Part shown: in pieces, positions 1 through 11,602 of the stretch | Layout: each line of letters begins with the position of its first letter | Numbering within the stretch: the stretch's first letter is position 1 | Source of the DNA: Cephalotus follicularis | Lineage: Eukaryota > Streptophyta > Magnoliopsida > Oxalidales > Cephalotaceae | Direction: 5' to 3' | DNA length: 64,000 nt | Assembly: GCA_001972305.1 (NCBI GenBank) | Contig: BDDD01003360.1 | Span: forward strand, 62,001-126,000 | Made by a program: the position numbers and the translations under genes | Notes under the pieces: model-generated | Database searches by the model: none | What the model saw: the letters and a program-made list of their open reading frames with translations, nothing else | What the model was told of the DNA's origin: nothing

Positions 1-283
1 GCTCAGCCTAGACGACAGTGGTAAGGCATCGGGGAGAAGAACAGAAGAAAGAGAAGAGAAGAGAAAATAACGTTGAGCGTGAAGACAAGATCGCCTTCTC
101 CCTTTCCAGTCGTCAATGCTTCGCCAAGCATCTCCCTCCTTCTTCGGCGCAGTTTCTTCTTCTCTCTGTCTTGTGTCTCACTCTCTGCCTCCCTTCTCTC
201 CCTTTTATTCACATGGGCGCTTTATGCTCCTGTGATTCTTTTTCTTCTTTTTTATATATATATAATATATCCGGGGCATTACA
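1..283 (-). mobile_element. L: 5' part of a Ty3-type LTR, cut by window edge
   Basis: Read on the minus strand the segment begins at 283 with TGTAATGCCCCGG, followed by a TATATATA run and a purine-rich stretch. This matches the start of solo LTR I at 15167 (TGTAATGTCCCGG, then TATATATATATA and GA-rich sequence). The 3' part lies outside the window, so whether it is a solo LTR or part of an element is unknown. The short open frames here are composition artefacts of the GA/CT-rich leader. No polypurine tract lies to its right, so it is probably not a 3' LTR with internal region at right. Confidence 0.6.
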
Positions 284-305
284 AGGACATTTTTAGACGC
301 GTGCC

Positions 306-600
306 ACTGTAAACTAGGGGCATATGCATTAATCATGGCATCATTAACTAGGGACACGTGCATTAATTATGGTATTTTCATATGCATGACATCATGGCAT
401 ATACATAAACTTGGGGCATATTCATTAATCATGACATTTTCATGACATCATAAACTAGGGACAAATGCATTAATCATGGAAATTTCATATGCATGACATC
501 ATGCCATATACCAAATTAATGGGCACATGCATTATCATGCCATTTTCATATGCATGACATCGTATCATGACATTTTCGTCTGTATGACATCACTACAGAA
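306..600. repeat. Degenerate short repeats (GCATTAATCATG / CATATGCATGACATCA)
   Basis: The phrase GGGGCATATGCATTAATCATG and shortened relatives recur near 317, 351, 414, 458 and 519. They alternate with TTTTCATATGCATGACATCA near 380, 485 and 545. Spacing is irregular (about 34-63 bases), as in a decayed tandem array. No open frame or terminus explains it. The stretch from 600 to about 760 shows nothing recognisable. Confidence 0.6.
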
Positions 601-759
601 GCATGAACATGGGGCCTATCATGCATACATTCAACACTTCTTTATTTTTCAAGCTATGCACAGGTGATACAAGCAAGTTTGAAACAGCATAGTGAAAAGT
701 TCACCTCATTTTAAAAAAAAGATTAATTATCCAACTTACCTTTCAATTTTCACTATCCA

Positions 760-1363
760 ACCTAAAGTACGGTTTTATCCCGTGAAGATTTGTGATTATA
801 TCGCTGCCTAAAGTACGATCTTAACCCACGAAGGGCATCATGCTTCAAGGATGATTTTATCCTGTGAAGAGTCATGATTCTATCAATGCCTCAGGTACAG
901 TTTTATCCTGTGAAGGGCTTTCGACTTGAAGTACGGTTTTATCCTGCAAAGAGTTGTGATTAAGCTTCCTCAAAAGTACGGTTTTATCTCGCAAAGGGAT
1001 TTCGACTTCAACTACGATTTTATCTCGCAAAGTGTCATGATTCCTTTTCTTCCTCAAGTACGATTTGATCCCAATAAGGGCTTCCAACTTCAAGTACGGT
1101 TCTGTCCTGTGAAGACTCGTGATTCTGTTTGTGCCTCAGGTATGGTTTTATCCCATGAAGGGCCTCCAACTTCAAGTAAGGTTTTATCCAGCAAAGAGTC
1201 ATGATTCTATTTTTGCCTCAAGTACGACTTTATCATGCGAAGGGCCTCTGACTTCAAGTACGATTTTATCCTGTGAAAAGTCATGATTCTGTTTTTGCCT
1301 TACGTGCAATTTTATCCCGCGACAAGCTTGTATCTTTAATTCCCTTTCTTCCTTTAGTATGGT
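760..1363 (+). repeat. Dimeric tandem repeat, alternating 36/46-base spacing (left part)
   Basis: The phrase GTACGGTTTTATCC recurs with starts at about 931, 976, 1012, 1058, 1094, 1140, 1176, 1222, 1258 and 1303. Intervals alternate 45-46 and 36 bases. The short unit ends in a phrase like GGGCTTCCAACTTCA and the long unit in GAGTCATGATTCTGTTTTTGCC, so the true period is a dimer of about 82 bases. The array is interrupted at 1363 by solo LTR K and related units resume at 4142. Confidence 0.8.
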
Positions 1364-1589
1364 TGTAACTCCCGGGATTTTTACATAACGTAATGTTCTA
1401 ATCCTCGATGTAATTTCATGTGTGAAATTACTGGGAATGACGGAGTTCCCGACTTTGATGATGTTTTCCCTTTTATAATGTTGATTTTGGAAAGAGAAAG
1501 GATGGAATTTCTATTTGATTTGGTGGCAAATTGAGAAAGGAGTTACAAAGTGATTTTATTGAATTGAAGAATTGGAAATTTGGGCTTAA

Positions 1590-1666
1590 GTATCGACGCC
1601 TTAGCTATCAAAACACGCGTTTAAATTAATGTGTAAAACGTCGATGCAAGTGATAAGCGTCGACGC
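1590..1666. promoter_or_regulatory. GCGTCGACGC-type decamer cluster 1 in LTR K
   Basis: Copies or near copies of the palindrome GCGTCGACGC start at 1590, 1638 and 1657. They lie upstream of the presumed promoter near 1947. The function is unknown; see the findings on decamer arrays. Confidence 0.6.
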
Positions 1667-2585
1667 TTTGTGTTGAATCTCAGACACGTTTTAACAACAT
1701 ATAAAATGTGGCGATGGAGGCAGGTAAAAGGCATCCTACAGGCGCCTTGAGATACCAAATGAGACGTGTTGGGCATGCTGGCATGTTACCAGGCATGCAA
1801 AGGCCAGAGATGAGTGAAGGACATGACACCTGTGTGTGCATGTAAGTGGGGAAAGAAGGGCGAGGACACCTGGTGCGCCATGTAACCAGGTGTGAGGGAA
1901 TGAGATATCTGCCATTTATGTAGATGGAAACAAAGTTCCAACGGGCATAAAACACTCCTCTCTCATCATCCCTACAACTAGCTTGCTAGAGAGCAGAAAA
2001 CGAGAGAGATAATAGAGAGAGAAACCTCCATTGTTGAATCAACTTGGATCTTGGAATTTGGAGCTTGAAGTTTCTGCTGCTGGACAAAGATTGGAGCTGC
2101 TGTGACCGGATTTTGAAACCCAAAGAGGTGGACTTATAGATTCCTAACTTGAAATCAAAGGTAGGGAGAGGTTATAACTATAAATTTGTGTTCAATATTG
2201 GTGGTTGTTCAATGATGATATGCATGAGTTCCATGCCTCTTTTGGACTAAATTGGGCTGCTGGTTTGATACATTGATAAGTTGGATATGTAATATGTACG
2301 TGCATGGCGTTTCTGGGCTAGTACCAAACTGATTTGCATGCATGTTGAGCTTAATGCTGCTGGTTATGTGAGAAGGGAAAGATAAACAATTCTGAGTTCA
2401 TATGCATGTTTTGCATATTGATATGGTTGAATTGAAGTTGCAGATTGTTGTTATGGCTACTGTGATGTGTAAAATGATTATGCATGTGTCCCCTAAGTGG
2501 ATAATTGGACTGGAAATGTATGTATATTGGATTGTAGTTACTGGTTTTGTACTGACGCGAGGAAGAAGATGAAATGGGCATGTAA

Positions 2586-2757
2586 ACGTCGATGCTTTGG
2601 ACTATAGAATGCGTTATTATTACTGAATGCATATTAAACGTCAACGCCTAAGGAGTGAGCATCGATGCCTAAGGTACTGAAAAGCGCTGACGCTAAGTAT
2701 TGAGCGTTGACGCTTAGAGGACATAAGCGTCGATGCCCAAGGAGTAAACGTCGACGC
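2586..2757. promoter_or_regulatory. GCGTCGACGC-type decamer cluster 2 in LTR K
   Basis: Near copies start at 2586, 2638, 2659, 2684, 2704, 2727 and 2748, at intervals of 52, 21, 25, 20, 23 and 21 bases. The spacers do not share sequence. The cluster lies downstream of the donor-like site at 2161, that is, inside the hypothetical leader intron. Confidence 0.65.
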
Positions 2758-4141
2758 TTTAAAGGCATTGTTTGGACAAATTTCGCTTAAATGACGTACG
2801 ATGATCTCGATTTGATTTCAGATGCATTATAGCATATGGTTGCATTGCATTTGAACTGTTAAATTGACTGTGTATCGAACTGTTACTGATTTCTAAAATT
2901 GTTTCACTATTTTAGAAATACCCGCATGATTTTTAAATAAATCATTATTTCGTACGAGAATGTATATTTTACTAAATTTATATTTTCGAAATAACTGGGA
3001 AAGAATTTCCAAAGGTTGAAAACTGTTTTAAAATGATCGCTACATATTTTAAACAAATATGTGTTACAAGTATTTTATGAAGTATGATTTACTTGGAAAA
3101 TGGATCGTTATATATATTGACAAGTATATATGTTGCAAGTGTTTATAATTTATAAATTACTTGAGTGGATTATTGAATGTGTTTGCTATCGTTGCCGCTA
3201 GCGGGGTATCGGTGGTACTTAACCGCCGTGCTAGTATCGTAATAGTATCATTGCCGTTAGCGGGGTAGTGTTAATACTTAGCCGCCGTGCTAGTATGGTT
3301 AAATGAGTCCTGAGTGTTGTTACTTGCCACCGTGCTAGTAACGGGGACATTTCTTGTACTGAATGTATTGGGTTGTTGTACTGCCTATACTGTATTGTTG
3401 TCTTTTGTGACGTGCTACTTATACTGATTGGTCCTTGTGGACATTGCTATAGCTATGTTGATGTAGCCCTGGCCGGGTTGCAACTGTACTGTTGACATAC
3501 ATATATTTATTTATATATGTATTTACTGTTATACATACTGTACTACATCACTGTGCATTCATTACATGACATGGATTAATATTGATCCCGAATTGCACTT
3601 ATACTTAGTTGAGTGAGGATAAAGGCTAACCCCCTACTATTTCAGATTGATGCAGCGGGATAGCTATGGATACGCCTGGAGAAGATTCATAGTTGTAATA
3701 AATGTGACTGTGGAAATCGTATTTCCCGTTATGAATTTGATGAATTATTGTGGTAACCTAAGAACAATGTTATGGTATTAATGGGTAACGTCGTGTACTG
3801 AATTTTTTGCAGGAATGATGATGGCTTAATTCATGTTTTCACTGGATTAATGTTGGATGATGTTTAATGTACAAATGGTTTACGTATTTGATGTTTTTGA
3901 TGGATAAAGTTTTAATCATGCTCCGTTTTGTGGGCAGTTAACGATGAATGTTGTATTTTGATTAAGGTTGGGTAACATGTAGTATGGGATGCATGTTACG
4001 TTGAATTTTGGCTTATGTTTATATGCTTCCGCAATGTTTTTAACCGTTATGGAAAGTTTTAAATTTCCCGTATTTTGCATAGGCTGAATACTTGTGTTAA
4101 TTGCCGCGACCATGTATCGTCATGAAAAACGGGGTGTGAAA

Positions 4142-4460
4142 ACGGTTTTATCATGCAATAGGCTTGAAACTGTATTTCTCTTTATGCCTTAAGAAAAGTT
4201 TTATCCCGCAATAGGCTTGCACCTATATTTCGCTTCCTGCCGTGAGTACGGTTTTATCCCATGCTGGGCTTGTATCTTTATATCGTTGCGTGCTTTAAGT
4301 ACGGTTTTATCCCGTGACAAACTTGAACCTTTATTTCCCTTTGTGCCTTAAGTAGGGTTTTATCCTGCGATGGACTTCTCTCTTTTATTTCTCGCGATAG
4401 GCTTGCACCTTTATTTCGCTTCATGCCTTAAGTACGGTTTTATCCCACGACAGAATTATT
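4142..4460 (+). repeat. Tandem repeat, right part (GTACGGTTTTATCCC units)
   Basis: The phrase GTACGGTTTTATCCCGYGA recurs about every 55 bases, followed by GGCTTGCACCTTTATTTCGC and TTCATGCCTTA. This is a subtype of the repeat left of solo LTR K; the 36/46 alternation is not kept here. Together with 760-1363 it was one array before K inserted. Confidence 0.7.
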
Positions 4461-4470
4461 TCTTATTGTA

Positions 4471-4572
4471 AATTTTGCAAAAGCAAAACAAAAACACAAA
4501 CAAAAAAGAAAAAAAGAAGAAAAAAAGAAGAAAAAAAGAAGAAAAAAAGAAAGAAGAAAAAAAGAAAAATCT
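4471..4572. repeat. A/AAG-rich low-complexity tract
   Basis: Almost pure purine with AAAAAGAAG repeats. Any open frame through it is compositional. Confidence 0.85.
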
Positions 4573-5322
4573 TTGTATTTCCTTAACTATTGTCAAGTCA
4601 ACTGAACTCGGGTTCATGTCTTTTTATGCTTCCCATTGCATGACAAACGTGTTGGTTTGATATTAATTTTTACACATTTCGATTTTGAGTTTAAATACAA
4701 GCTTTTTTTTCATCTCTCTTGGGGTTTCGTTGAGTACCAACACATTTTGGGCTATTGATCTTAAACTCCCTATTCATATCTTTTGGACCTGTGATATGGG
4801 TTATTAGGTTAAGTAAATATTCTTTATTTTTAGCCTTTGTCAAACTTCTGAGTTTGGGTCTTTGAACCCACCTTTTGTGTTAAACCTAATTCATTTTAAA
4901 TGTGCTCAATTTCAAATTTTTAAATTGTTGAATTTGAATCTTTGAGCCTATGTTTTAATATTTTGAATTAGTGTTTTGTTATTTGCTTTTGATCTAATCT
5001 TGAATTTTAGAACTTGGGTCTTTAAGCCTATATGTCTTTTCATATCAAGTTATGCCATTTATTTTCAACACAATTACTAGTTTCAAGCCCAATTCTGGAT
5101 GATCCCATTTTCAAACCTTGAGTTTAAGTTTTGGGCCCTTTTCTTTGGTCCATGTTTTCTTAACCTAATCTTTTTTATCACACCCAATTGATAAAACCAC
5201 TTTTCATATATCAATAAAAAACGGTTGAAGAAAAAAGGACAGGTGCAATGTTGCACTGTGCAGAAGTCATCAAACTTGTGTGTAGGGCACAAGCCATCAG
5301 ACTTCAGCACTGCGCACAAGTC
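4573..5322. other. AT-rich unassigned sequence with a recurring TTGGGTCTTTGAACCC phrase
   Basis: No gene, terminus or coding remnant recognised. A phrase like GAGTTTGGGTCTTTGAACCCA occurs near 4850, 4928 and 5010 with decay, about 80 bases apart, suggesting a small decayed repeat. The last five bases (AAGTC, 5318-5322) are the left target-site candidate of element A. Confidence 0.4.
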
Positions 5323-5931
5323 TGTTGGAGATGGTGACCTATGAAGCTACTAGGTGGCTGGATGTAGTCATTTTAAGTTTTGGGTTAAAACAATCTTATT
5401 CCTATTATGTGACATATGCGCGTAGCTTTATTAATACTAGCAAGCCATATGTGTTTTATCACATCATCGAAGCAGTTTAATGTTATTATCTTCTTACATA
5501 TGTGGTACCCAATCACATCAAGGGTTGGATGTCAGGCCTGGGGGCTATGAGAACTACTACTTTACTCCATGTGACTAAATTGTTCCAAGTCGTCGGTTCA
5601 CTTTCTTCGGCAATTGTTGAACCGGACAGACTTGCCGTGTTATGCTTGCTCCCTAGTATAGCGAGGGTGCAGTATCTCATTGCCACTTGGGGTGAAACCC
5701 TAATGCTAATGTGAGGTGCATGTTGGGAGCAAGTACACTGAACATGACCCACCATAGGAACTCTATTTGGATGATTGCTAATCCTGTGTCAATAGCAATA
5801 CCTATCTGTGGTGGTAGTGTATAGGCACTCTGCGTAGCAGGCCATTGAAGAACTTGTCTGATCCTCAGACTTGAGTTACTGCTCTGTGCTATATAGAGGA
5901 AGTTTGGTTTTGATCTCTGCCCTACACAGTC
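5323..5931 (+). mobile_element. A: 5' LTR of a Ty1/copia element, first segment
   Basis: Starts TGTTGGAGATGGTGACC and matches, in opposite orientation, the start of element C's LTR (53558 downwards), including GTGGCTGG, ATGTAGTC and TATGTGACATATG. It breaks off at CAGTC (5927-5931), where minus-strand LTR D begins. The same LTR resumes at 41747, again with CAGTC, so 5932-41746 is a later insertion. Confidence 0.85.
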
Positions 5932-8327
5932 TGTAAGGCTCAAAATCGGATTGGTCCAATTTTGGGCATAGGGACTTTAGGGTTACAATTTTAAAATTTT
6001 GAGCCCGATTAGTCCTCAAGCAGTGGGACACCCTAAAATCTATGTCTATAATTTCCCAATCAGTCCAAGGATCATTAATTAACCAACCAATTGAACCAAT
6101 TCAGTCCCAACAAGCATGGAAGGTCATGGGTCCAAAAGGATTTTACCCAAACCCTAATTTTGTTCCACCAAAATTCATGTTTAGGGTTAGCACACCAAAC
6201 CACTAATTTTGTCCATGCAACCCGTGACAACTAAAAACCCAAGCCCTGAGGGTTTGTGTATGTTTAACTAATAAGCATTAAGGGTTCGGCCAGGGTACAA
6301 ATCCCTGGCCAAAACCCAAAAGCAAACATCACCACAAAGAGATGTAAAAAGTGCAATTTTAAGTGTCATTACAAAGGATCTTGAACTCTTTCGTTCAAGA
6401 GCTCCCTCTACACTTTTAATCCAAGTTCCAATTCCTCCAATTAAGTACCAAAACCCACTGCCATAATGTCTTGGATGATGCATGTTTCTTGTGTTTACAG
6501 ACCTATACTGACAATCATAACAAGTAAAGATTGAATGCATTGTGCAAACTATCTCCACCTATTATGATCTTGGAGGGTAAGAGATGAATGAATTTTTGTC
6601 CTTTCTTCTTTAAGGCTTGAAGCCTTTAGTGTCCTATATTTTGAGGACTTAGAGACCAATAGAAGATAGGATGGGAGAGAGCATCACCCATGGGTTCAAA
6701 CAACAAAAGAGGGAGTGAATGAATTGTGTGTTAATTCATTCTTCAAAAGTGTGAATGTTGGGTCATAAGACACATGTCATTCATCTTCCATCCTTTATGG
6801 ATGAGTCATGTGACATTTGTCACTCAAATCTCCTCTGTTTGACACAAGATTCTGGTACCCACAATGGTTGAACTAGTTGTCCATATGATGTGTCAAGTAT
6901 AGCCCATAACATGTGTCGTGTATAGAACGTTACACATTAAATTAATTAATTCAACCTATGAACTAAAATTGGGCCATATTTGGACTACGGGGCCGGCCCA
7001 ACCTTGCCATTTAAATGGCAAGGGTTCGGCCCACAATGGCTAGGGCTTCCCAATCCCTAGGCCTCCCCAAATGCTCTCTCCATCAATAAACATCCAATGT
7101 GCTTATTTATGAAACATTCAATCCTTTGACTGTAACATTTTATTATGGTGATGCTTGGACTCAGTTCTAAAGAAGTGCATGTGTCCGGCAAATAGAATGC
7201 TCTTATCAAAGTAACATCTCCCATATGCTAATCTCTCACCAAATGACTTGTCACCCGGCATGTCAACCTATTCAAAAACCAGTGGGACTCGAAAGCCCGG
7301 TTGGTTTTCGGTACGACGCTAAATTTCCCAGAACATCCCATGATTCTGGTACGACCATACTAATAGTTCTCGACTATAAAAATAGCCCTGATATGATTCC
7401 AATCGTCCCTCGTCATTCTTGGCTCTGATCGCGCCCTACGATTCTAATAAATATCAACCCTAGGGAAAGTCGCGGTAACTATAAATCTATGAACACACTG
7501 AGAGTATTGGTAGACTTCCTAGGAAACCCCTGTTTCCAGTCTGCCTACACCTGGTTGGGATTTTAAGTCTGCAACGGTCACAGATATTACAGAGCTATTC
7601 ACCCTCAATACAGGTGTGACGATCCCTTGTTGTGCACCTGCCCATACATCTCAATGCAGCTCTCACAAGGCCCAAAGACAACCCTTTTGTCCGCTCGTGG
7701 TTAAAGCTGGGGAAGGCAAAAATCAAAGACAAGCGGTTACTACACAATGCATGCTAGCCACTCAGGTCTAAGGAAACAACGCAGGTCACGTATGGCCAAC
7801 CAGTTACCCATTGACTTTACACTACCAAGACCAATAGGATTCCTATTGACATAGGTATTGACTATCCAAATAGGATTCATATGGTGGGTTGGTTCAGTGA
7901 ACACGCATTCCAGCATACACCCCACATTAGCTTTAGGGATAAACCCAAGTGGTAATGAGATGATCCACCCTCCACTTAACCCGGGAGCAAGCATAATATG
8001 GCAAGTCTATCCAGTTCATCAATTGCCCCAAGAAAATGAACCTATGACTTGGAACGTTTTGTCAAAAGGGTGTAAGGATCTCATTCTTATAACCTCCCAA
8101 GCACGAGATCCAACCCTTTGAACGATATGGCGCTATATGTCTATTCAGTTGATATGTTAATCATTCTGATCCACTAAGATGGTTTGGGATGTATACATAT
8201 AGCAGATGCAATTATTACCAGAATTTGCAGATTAAAACATAAAATGAACTAAGATTGGATTAATAAGGATTGTAATATATGTAAAAACATATATGTATGC
8301 AGCCACCTCGTGGACCCTAATCTAACA
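5932..8327 (-). mobile_element. D: 3' LTR of a Ty1/copia element
   Basis: On the minus strand it runs from TGTTAGATTAGGG (8327 downwards) to GAGCCTTACA (5932). It matches the LTR starting at 22396 and ending in pieces at 41746, and solo LTR D2 at 11603-14083. A copia polypurine tract (rc CAAGTGGGAGAT) directly abuts it at 8328, making it the 3' LTR. Length is 2396 bases. The left target site is CAGTC (5927-5931). Short open frames inside are not conserved between copies. Confidence 0.88.
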
Positions 8328-8343
8328 ATCTCCCACTTGGCCC
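8328..8343 (-). other. Polypurine tract of copia element D
   Basis: The reverse complement reads GGGCCAAGTGGGAGAT immediately before the TGTTAG start of the 3' LTR. This is the usual copia plus-strand primer layout, and the same tract is seen in element C at 53559. Confidence 0.85.
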
Positions 8344-8399
8344 TTCAAGCCACGAAGACCTTTAGCCTAAGCTCATTGTATTTATATGTCTCTCAAGTA

Positions 8400-11300
8400 C
8401 TATATGGCGCATGGCAATTGTCAGTGGGTCTGCTAAGTTTGCTCACGACGCAACTCTCTCTAATATAACATGTCCTGTATCTTTGACCACTATGATCAGA
8501 TGATACCGTCACTTTATATGTTTCGAGCGGTGATGAGACCTGGGTTCCATGGCTTGTGCATCAGCACCATCATTGTCACAGTACACCACAACTGGATGAC
8601 AGATGGTTGGAACCTCTTTTGTACGTTCCGAAATGAATTACAGCATCCTATCAGCTTATTTTTTGGTATCACAGGTTGCAACAAACTCTACTTCCATGGT
8701 GGAGTCGGCAATGGTCTACTACTTGAAACTCCTCCAACTCACAGCACCTTATCTCAGCGTAAACCACATATCCTGAAACATATTTGTGATCATCCATATC
8801 ACATTTGAAACAATAATTGGTATAACCTTTAAGTTTCAATTCACTATTTTCTCCATATGTCAATAAGGTATACTATTAGAATCCTTTTGACAATTTCCCA
8901 GTAACTCTCACCGGGATTGGACTGAAATTGTCTCGACATCAGGCCTAGTACAAAGTATGGAATACATGATGGAGCCTACATCCAAAACATATGGCTACCC
9001 ATTCATGCGTATCCTCTCCTTAGATGTCTTTGGTGACATCCTCTTGGAAAGGTGAATTCCTTGGCCAATTAGCAGTAGGCCATGTTTGCAATTCTTGAGG
9101 CCATATAATTTCAGCACCTTATTGATGCATTAGCTTTGAGAAAGCCTGAGCAACCTACTAGATCTAACCCTTTAGATCTTTATTCCTAATATGTATGAAG
9201 CCATTACCAAAACCTTCATGGAGAAGTTCTTGATTAACTATAACATACCTACATCATTCCCAATGAGTAGTATGTTGTCCACATACAGTATCAAGAAAGT
9301 GATAACTGGGTCATCCTGTTTTTGGTAGACACTTAGCTCATCAACGTTTTTAATGAAGCCAAAAGTTTAAATAGCTTCGTCAAAATGGATGTTTCAGCTA
9401 CAGGATGCTTGCTTAAGGCCATCAATAGTCCTTTGGAGCTTGCACACCCTGTGCAGATGCTCCTTGGATGTAAACCCTTGGGTTGGGATATGTAAATGTC
9501 CTCTTCAAGATAGCCATTCAAGAAGGCCTTCTTCACATCCATTTGATGAATCTCATAATCATAATGAGCAAAAATAGCAACCAGTATCAGAATGGACTTA
9601 AGCATAGCGACTAACGAGAAAGTTTCAGTGTAGTCGACCTCTTGTCTTTGCCTATACCCTTTCGCGACCAATCACGCTATATAGGTTTTCAACCTTTTCC
9701 ATCAACGCCTATCTTCCTCCTGAAGATCCACTTTCACCCAATAAGGACTAAGCCTTTGGGTGCATATACCAAGTTTCCCACTTGGTTGGTGTATATGGAG
9801 TCCATTTCAGATTTCATGGCTCCCAGCCATACCTTGGAATCAATGCTCTTACTGCTTTCAAGTAGCTGACAGGCTCGTCATCCTCGATGTCGTTAGTTTC
9901 AACAGTGCCTTCAACGAGAAAACCGTGTCTCTCAGGTGCAGTCAAAATCCTTTCCTGATCTCCTCACCCGAGGTGTGCCTGACGGAGATCTCATCTCGGG
10001 TTGGGATTCCACCCCAATTGTGTCTCTAGAAGGTCCCACCTCTAATTCCTCATCGTCCTGTGGCTTTTCACCTAGTGGTAACTCCCTTAGTTACACTATA
10101 CTCCCACTGTTTCCTGCAAGGAGGAATCCCTCTCTAGGAATGTAGCAGCACACGAAATAAACACCTTTTGTTCGCTGGGATGGTAAAAAATAGCATCCTA
10201 AGCTCTCCTTAGGATATCCCGCAAACCGACAATGATCCAATCATGCCTCTAGCTTAGAAGGTTCCCATCTTCTTATATACGCTGATGTAGTTTAGGTTGG
10301 GTTTCCTCCCTTTAAATACATTTTTAAAGTGTGGAGGGGATGGATTTCAAAGGAATCTGGTTTAAGATGTACACTACCGCTTGCAGCACATAACCCTAGA
10401 AGGAGACAGGAAGATCGGTAAAAAACATCATGGACCAAACCATATTCATCCAGGTCCGATTCTTTCATTCGGATACACCATTGTGCTATGGTGTTTAATA
10501 GGTGTCCATTGAGAGAGAATTCCATTATCTCTCAGATAATGATGGAATTCTACGGACAGGTATTCGCTTCTTCGATCCCACCAAAGTATTTTAATAGGCT
10601 TACCCTTTTGCTTATCTACTTCATGTCTAAAATCCTTGAACCTCTCGGAAGATTTAGACTTGTGTTTCACCCGAAACACATATCCAAACCGTGAAAAAAT
10701 TCATTGGTGAGATAATGATGTAGTGAAAAGCTCCACATGCATTGACCAACATTGTTCCACAAACGTTGGTATGAAAGAGAGCTAATATGTCCACTACCCT
10801 TTCTCCATGCTTGGAGAAGGGAGATTTGGTCATCTTACCAATCAAACATGGTTCACAGTTGGAAAGGACTCCCCGTCTTGGATGTCTAAAAGTCCATCCT
10901 TAACCAAACGTGTTAATCTAGCCTCGCTAGGATGACCTAATCTACAATGCTAAATTTGTGAAGGATTTATATCTTTAATCTCTCTTGGTCTTTTATTTGT
11001 GGTTCCTTGAATCGTTAATGCAATTTTATTGTTATTGTATAAGACATATATCCTTTTATCCATGTGCCCCTTTACGCTAACTAGAACACCGTTACATATA
11101 AGACTATAAGAATTTACAAAAAATTCGAGCTCTCAGCTCATCTTATACAAATACAAAAAATGAAAATATGTTTCTTACAATGTTCTTTGCATAAATGCAA
11201 GGATCAAGTCTTAGTACATTTATATGTGCAAAATTTACAATTTATGAACGCCTACAAAAATAGTGTGAATCCTCTATCCACCACCAAGGTGTAAGTCCAT

Positions 11301-11602
11301 AGCTTCACCAGCTTCTAGCTGTCTAGCTTCTCTTAGCCCCTGCAAATGTTAGTCTCACAACCTGAGTCCAATACCCAAGTTGAACTTACATTTTAAGCTA
11401 GGTAGAGAATAAATCATGAAGGCACCTGACCCTGAGACACCTCCAACTGTGGACTTTAAGAACTCACTGTAATTTCTCTTCCAGTGGCCTTGCTTACCAC
11501 AATAGAAGTAGGCTTTATCCTTAGAAAGCTGTTTGATCCTCTTTTGAATGGCATCCCCAACCACTGCTAGTGGTTTCTTCCCCTCCTTCCTCATGGGCGC
11601 CT
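8400..11602 (-). pseudogene. D: copia gag-pol remnant (RNase H, RT, integrase, protease, gag zinc knuckle)
   Basis: Decayed polyprotein on the minus strand in the copia order gag-PR-IN-RT-RNaseH. From right to left: a gag CCHC knuckle (CGKQGHWKRN) near 11460-11530; a protease-like stretch near 11340-11390; integrase pieces from 10845 to 10292 containing GKMTKSPFSKHGER and a degraded DRGGEYL-type motif (read as WWDRRSEYL); reverse transcriptase from about 9960 to 9240 with VAKGYRQRQEVDYTETFS and QMDVKKAFLNGYLEEDIY; RNase H from about 8960 to 8660 with GYTNYCFKCDMDD, where relatives have Asp in place of the first Asn. Frames shift repeatedly and many stops occur, so nothing here can make protein. 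Gag continues at 14084 after solo LTR D2. The family is clearly Ty1/copia; the exact lineage is not decided. Confidence 0.88.

Larger units (their letters stand above)
1364..4141 (+). mobile_element. K: Ty3-type solo LTR (2.8 kb)
   Basis: The segment starts TGTAACTCCCGGGATTTT and ends GGGGTGTGAAA, one substitution from the GGGGTGTGACA end of its relatives. Flanks are ATGGT (1359-1363) and ACGGT (4142-4146), a 5-base target duplication with one C/T difference. The interrupted repeat continues on the right, so there is no internal region: it is a solo LTR left by recombination. A weak TATA-like ATAAAA is near 1947, followed by a CT-rich start. A donor-like AAAG|GTAGGG is at 2160/2161. The 5' end and the donor block resemble those of element E. 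A late conserved block (GGCTAACCCCCTAC...TTTCAG) lies at about 3628-3650. Confidence 0.88.

Noticed and set aside
5083-5319. 78-codon minus-strand frame before LTR A
   Set aside because: No recognisable domain, AT-rich context, and nothing conserved elsewhere in the window.
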